Source: Roseovarius tolerans
GTDB taxonomy: Bacteria > Pseudomonadota > Alphaproteobacteria > Rhodobacterales > Rhodobacteraceae
DNA length: 64,000 nt
NCBI RefSeq assembly: GCF_900109855.1
Contig: NZ_FOBO01000007.1
Span: 1-64,000, forward strand
Reading direction: 5' to 3'
The position numbers and the translations under genes were made by a program. Shown one piece after another: positions 62,000-64,000 of the stretch (its first letter is position 1; each line of letters begins with the position of its first letter). Below the pieces are notes generated by a model. That model saw nothing but the letters and a program-made list of their open reading frames with translations. It was not told the origin of the DNA and did not search any database.

Positions 62000-62506
62000 A
62001 CGCGAAGCTGGCGCTCTTGATGGTGGCTTAATCCCTCGTTTCATAGTTACAGCCCCACCGATGCCAGCAACCGAGGTTGGCGACCCAATTGCCGTCATGG
62101 GTCGCTGACGGGCTTAACCCTCCGTCTCAAGGTAGAACCAGCACACATCGGTCCGGATGGCTGTGTCAGGCTTTCTCGATCGCAACCGGCCAGACGGGCG
62201 AGAGGCGTCGCGAGTGGTTAACCCTTCGTCTCACAGACAGAGATACCGACCCGGCCCTAGCCCGGTTTTTCAAAGCCTCTCCGTTGTGAGCGGAGTGAGG
62301 TCATGGCAAGGCATTGACAGATAACAAAAAAAGCGCACTGACCTGATAGATAGGTCATAGATCAGTCTGCCCCCTTGTTGGCTTTCCGCGAGCAGGCGTT
62401 GGCACTGCTTTCAATACGGCTGCCCGGTCTGATCGTGGCCGTCTCCAGATGCCCCGACGGGGGTTCCCTTAAATCCGACCCAACGGGTCAAACACAGGAG
62501 CCAGTC
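62000..62506. other. Non-coding region with three iteron-like repeats
   Basis: No gene in 507 bp. Three related copies of TTAACCCTyCGTCTCA are spaced at 62028 (TTAATCCCTCGTTTCA), 62114 (TTAACCCTCCGTCTCA) and 62218 (TTAACCCTTCGTCTCA). The GTCTCA core is shared with the res-like arms upstream of the recombinase. The right part holds the CAGGAG ribosome site of the helicase-like gene. Confidence 0.45.
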
Positions 62507-64000
62507 ATGGCCCACATTCATATTGTCGATATGCCCTGCGGCTACGGCAAGTCGTCCCGCATCGTAAGCAGCTTCGACAAGCGAGAGAAATACATCGCAG
62601 TCGTACCATACCTGAGCGAGGTGAAGCGGTTCATTTCGGATGCGCAAGAGAAATCCAAGATGATCCTGACAGAACCCGTCAGCGGAAGCAGCAACAAGAG
62701 CGATCACTGTGAGAAGCTGCTCCGAGCCGGTAAGTCAATCGCGACAACTCACGCCATGTTCTATCGCCTCGGCACGCTTGCGACGTTCTCAACAGGTGCG
62801 GCACGTTGTGTCGCCTTTGAGCCCGGTACCGTTCCCAGTGTCGAAGTTGAGCACCTCCTGGACGGATACAACCTGATCATTGACGAGGTGATCAATCCCT
62901 TCGAGCTTGATCAGACGGTGAGAAGCGTCGACTTCGATCAGGATTACTTGGACATGGGACTTGTGGAAGTTCACGCTGACGGACGAGTTGTGCCGACACC
63001 CGCATGGGACCTGAAGTACTTTCAGGGCAGCAAGACCTTCAGCCCGGCGCTGTATGAGAAGGCCAAATCCGGCGGCCTGTACCGGTTGGAAGAGAAGCTG
63101 TTCGTGTTGACCATCCCAATCGAGCTGCTCCTGAAGCCAAAGTCGGTCACGATCTACACGTACCTCTCAGAAGGATCACTGCTTCTCAAGTTCCTGAGGA
63201 AGGTGCAGCAAGACCGTCCGGGCCTATTTTCACTGACAGTGGAGTATATAGGGCAAGCCGAAGAGGCCGCTTGGCGTGAGGACGTGGCGAATGCACTGAC
63301 GGTCCTCTCCATCCCGGGATTGGAAGAGCAACTCTGGAACTACACAGCACAGTTGAAGGGTATCAAGAAGCATTCCGAATGCGCGTCCATCGGGCATGAG
63401 TTGCGCAAGTTCAAGGACGGCGAGTTGGAAGGGGTCAACCTCAACTCAGTGATGCTGACCTGCGCCCGGGACCTCTGGCATGACAACAGATCGGGTCAGA
63501 AGCCAGCAGCTGGCCGCCTAGCCAAGCACACACGTATGTTTGGCCGCGCCGTGAAGGAGGAGGACTTTGACCATGAGACCGAGAGGTACGTGGACAAGTG
63601 GTCCACCAACGGGGTCAGGTTCGTTCCCAACACGACGAGAGGGACTAACGACCACGCCGGGTGCACTCACGCTGTGTACCTGTACGACCAGCATCCAAAT
63701 CCACAGTTGCTTACCTTCCTCGGGATGGCTCGGAACTCACAAGATGCTTACCAGTTCTGTGACGCCTATGCGCTGACGGAGTTGGTGCAGTGGCTGTTTC
63801 GCTCCGCTATTAGGGTAGGGGGCCTCAACTCGACAGGTCGCCAGTACAAGCCACGCCGACGTGTTACAGTGTATATCCCGTCGCAACGCATGCGAAACCT
63901 GCTGCTCAACTGGCTCCTGTCGGGCAAGGTGAATAGCGGGTCGGTCAACCCGACAGGGCTGCTGCAGACTGAACTGCTTGCTCGGGTTGAGGGCCGACCG
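62507..64000 (+). CDS. Helicase-like P-loop ATPase, partial at window end
   Basis: An open frame of 498 codons from ATG 62507 (CAGGAG six bp before) to the window edge, with no stop. Residues 9-17 MPCGYGKSS form a Walker A motif (Lys15) and YNLIIDEV holds Walker B (Asp126-Glu127). VQWLFRSAIR near residue ~430 resembles helicase motif VI (Q-x5-R-x3-R). It looks like an SF2-type helicase or translocase of a phage or island. The domain after motif VI is cut off by the window. Family name not recognised. Confidence 0.7.
   Translation, partial: MAHIHIVDMPCGYGKSSRIVSSFDKREKYIAVVPYLSEVKRFISDAQEKSKMILTEPVSGSSNKSDHCEKLLRAGKSIATTHAMFYRLGTLATFSTGAARCVAFEPGTVPSVEVEHLLDGYNLIIDEVINPFELDQTVRSVDFDQDYLDMGLVEVHADGRVVPTPAWDLKYFQGSKTFSPALYEKAKSGGLYRLEEKLFVLTIPIELLLKPKSVTIYTYLSEGSLLLKFLRKVQQDRPGLFSLTVEYIGQAEEAAWREDVANALTVLSIPGLEEQLWNYTAQLKGIKKHSECASIGHELRKFKDGELEGVNLNSVMLTCARDLWHDNRSGQKPAAGRLAKHTRMFGRAVKEEDFDHETERYVDKWSTNGVRFVPNTTRGTNDHAGCTHAVYLYDQHPNPQLLTFLGMARNSQDAYQFCDAYALTELVQWLFRSAIRVGGLNSTGRQYKPRRRVTVYIPSQRMRNLLLNWLLSGKVNSGSVNPTGLLQTELLARVEGRP

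Larger units (their letters stand above)
57528..64000. mobile_element. Integrated element at tRNA-Ala (right end outside window)
   Basis: A tyrosine integrase gene starts 65 bp after the tRNA 3' end, the classical layout of an integrative element. The genes that follow (proteasome-like protein, HEPN-motif protein, serine recombinase, helicase-like ATPase) are all accessory types. The coding density is lower and the base composition less GC-rich than the core. The far attachment site must repeat the tRNA-Ala 3' end and lies beyond 64,000. Whether it is a prophage, an ICE or a defence island cannot be told from this part. Confidence 0.7.

Overview
The window is high-GC chromosomal DNA of an alphaproteobacterium, most likely Rhodobacteraceae (Roseobacter group). 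The evidence is a GcrA cell-cycle regulator, the pckA / chvI-chvG / hprK-rapZ-EIIA-HPr block, an RpoH2-type sigma factor, a TIGR02300-type acidic protein, and the typical gene order around hemC/hemE, moaD/moaE and accA. No species-level marker such as rRNA is present.

Layout. 1-1.8 kb: nested IS3-family debris. It includes a nearly complete IS407-group element whose orfB carries two related ~40-bp in-frame insertions. 1.8-9.5 kb: a compact 'GAK-type' locus (grasp / amphi-Trp / kinase). It has a YvcK/CofD-like protein transcribed leftward, and rightward an overlapping run of Nudix hydrolase, aminoglycoside-phosphotransferase-like kinase, ATP-grasp ligase, HprK-related kinase, histidine phosphatase, metallophosphoesterase and a small amphi-Trp protein. 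After an AT-rich gap (9.5-10 kb) come a second ATP-grasp enzyme and a 673-residue protein with a papain-like Cys/His/Asn layout. 13.3-18.3 kb: a leftward operon of a variant 6-pyruvoyl-tetrahydropterin synthase, methyltransferase, RibD-like reductase, medium-chain dehydrogenase, inositol-monophosphatase-like phosphatase and GT4 glycosyltransferase, which looks like an uncharacterised pterin-derived (possibly glycosylated) metabolite pathway. 18.4-20.8 kb: opgH/mdoH and a YceI protein. 20.8-24.5 kb: a decayed accessory stretch (RTX/dockerin glycosidase fragment, broken peroxiredoxin) ending at tRNA-Met.

24.7-57.4 kb is mostly core genome: FAD oxidase, hemC, hemE, moaE, moaD, pgsA, a CoA-ligase/enoyl-CoA-hydratase/TetR operon, an ABC-2 permease, gcrA, pckA, chvI-chvG, hprK-rapZ-EIIA-HPr, an acyltransferase, a phosphoglycerate-mutase-like phosphatase with cobU, rpoH2, a ChaN-like protein, coaBC, dut, a MoeB/ThiF protein, an M3 peptidase, a LysM protein, lrp/lysE, accA, an antiporter, a GntR regulator, a YgjP-type protease and a TIGR02300 protein. 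A small patch at 32.4-34.1 kb holds broken genes.

57.45 kb to the end is an integrated element entered at tRNA-Ala(GGC). It contains a tyrosine integrase, a free-standing proteasome-type Ntn hydrolase (Thr1/Asp17/Lys33 spacing), a HEPN-motif protein, a serine recombinase with res-like inverted repeats, repeated motifs, and the start of a helicase-like ATPase that runs off the window. Its other boundary is not visible.

The strongest candidates for undescribed biology are the extended GAK locus with its ATP-grasp/papain-like partner pair, the variant-PTPS cluster, the proteasome-like protein in the tRNA-Ala island, and the short palindromic repeats that have inserted in frame into the transposase. 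All functional statements rest on reading motifs and gene order; no database search was run.
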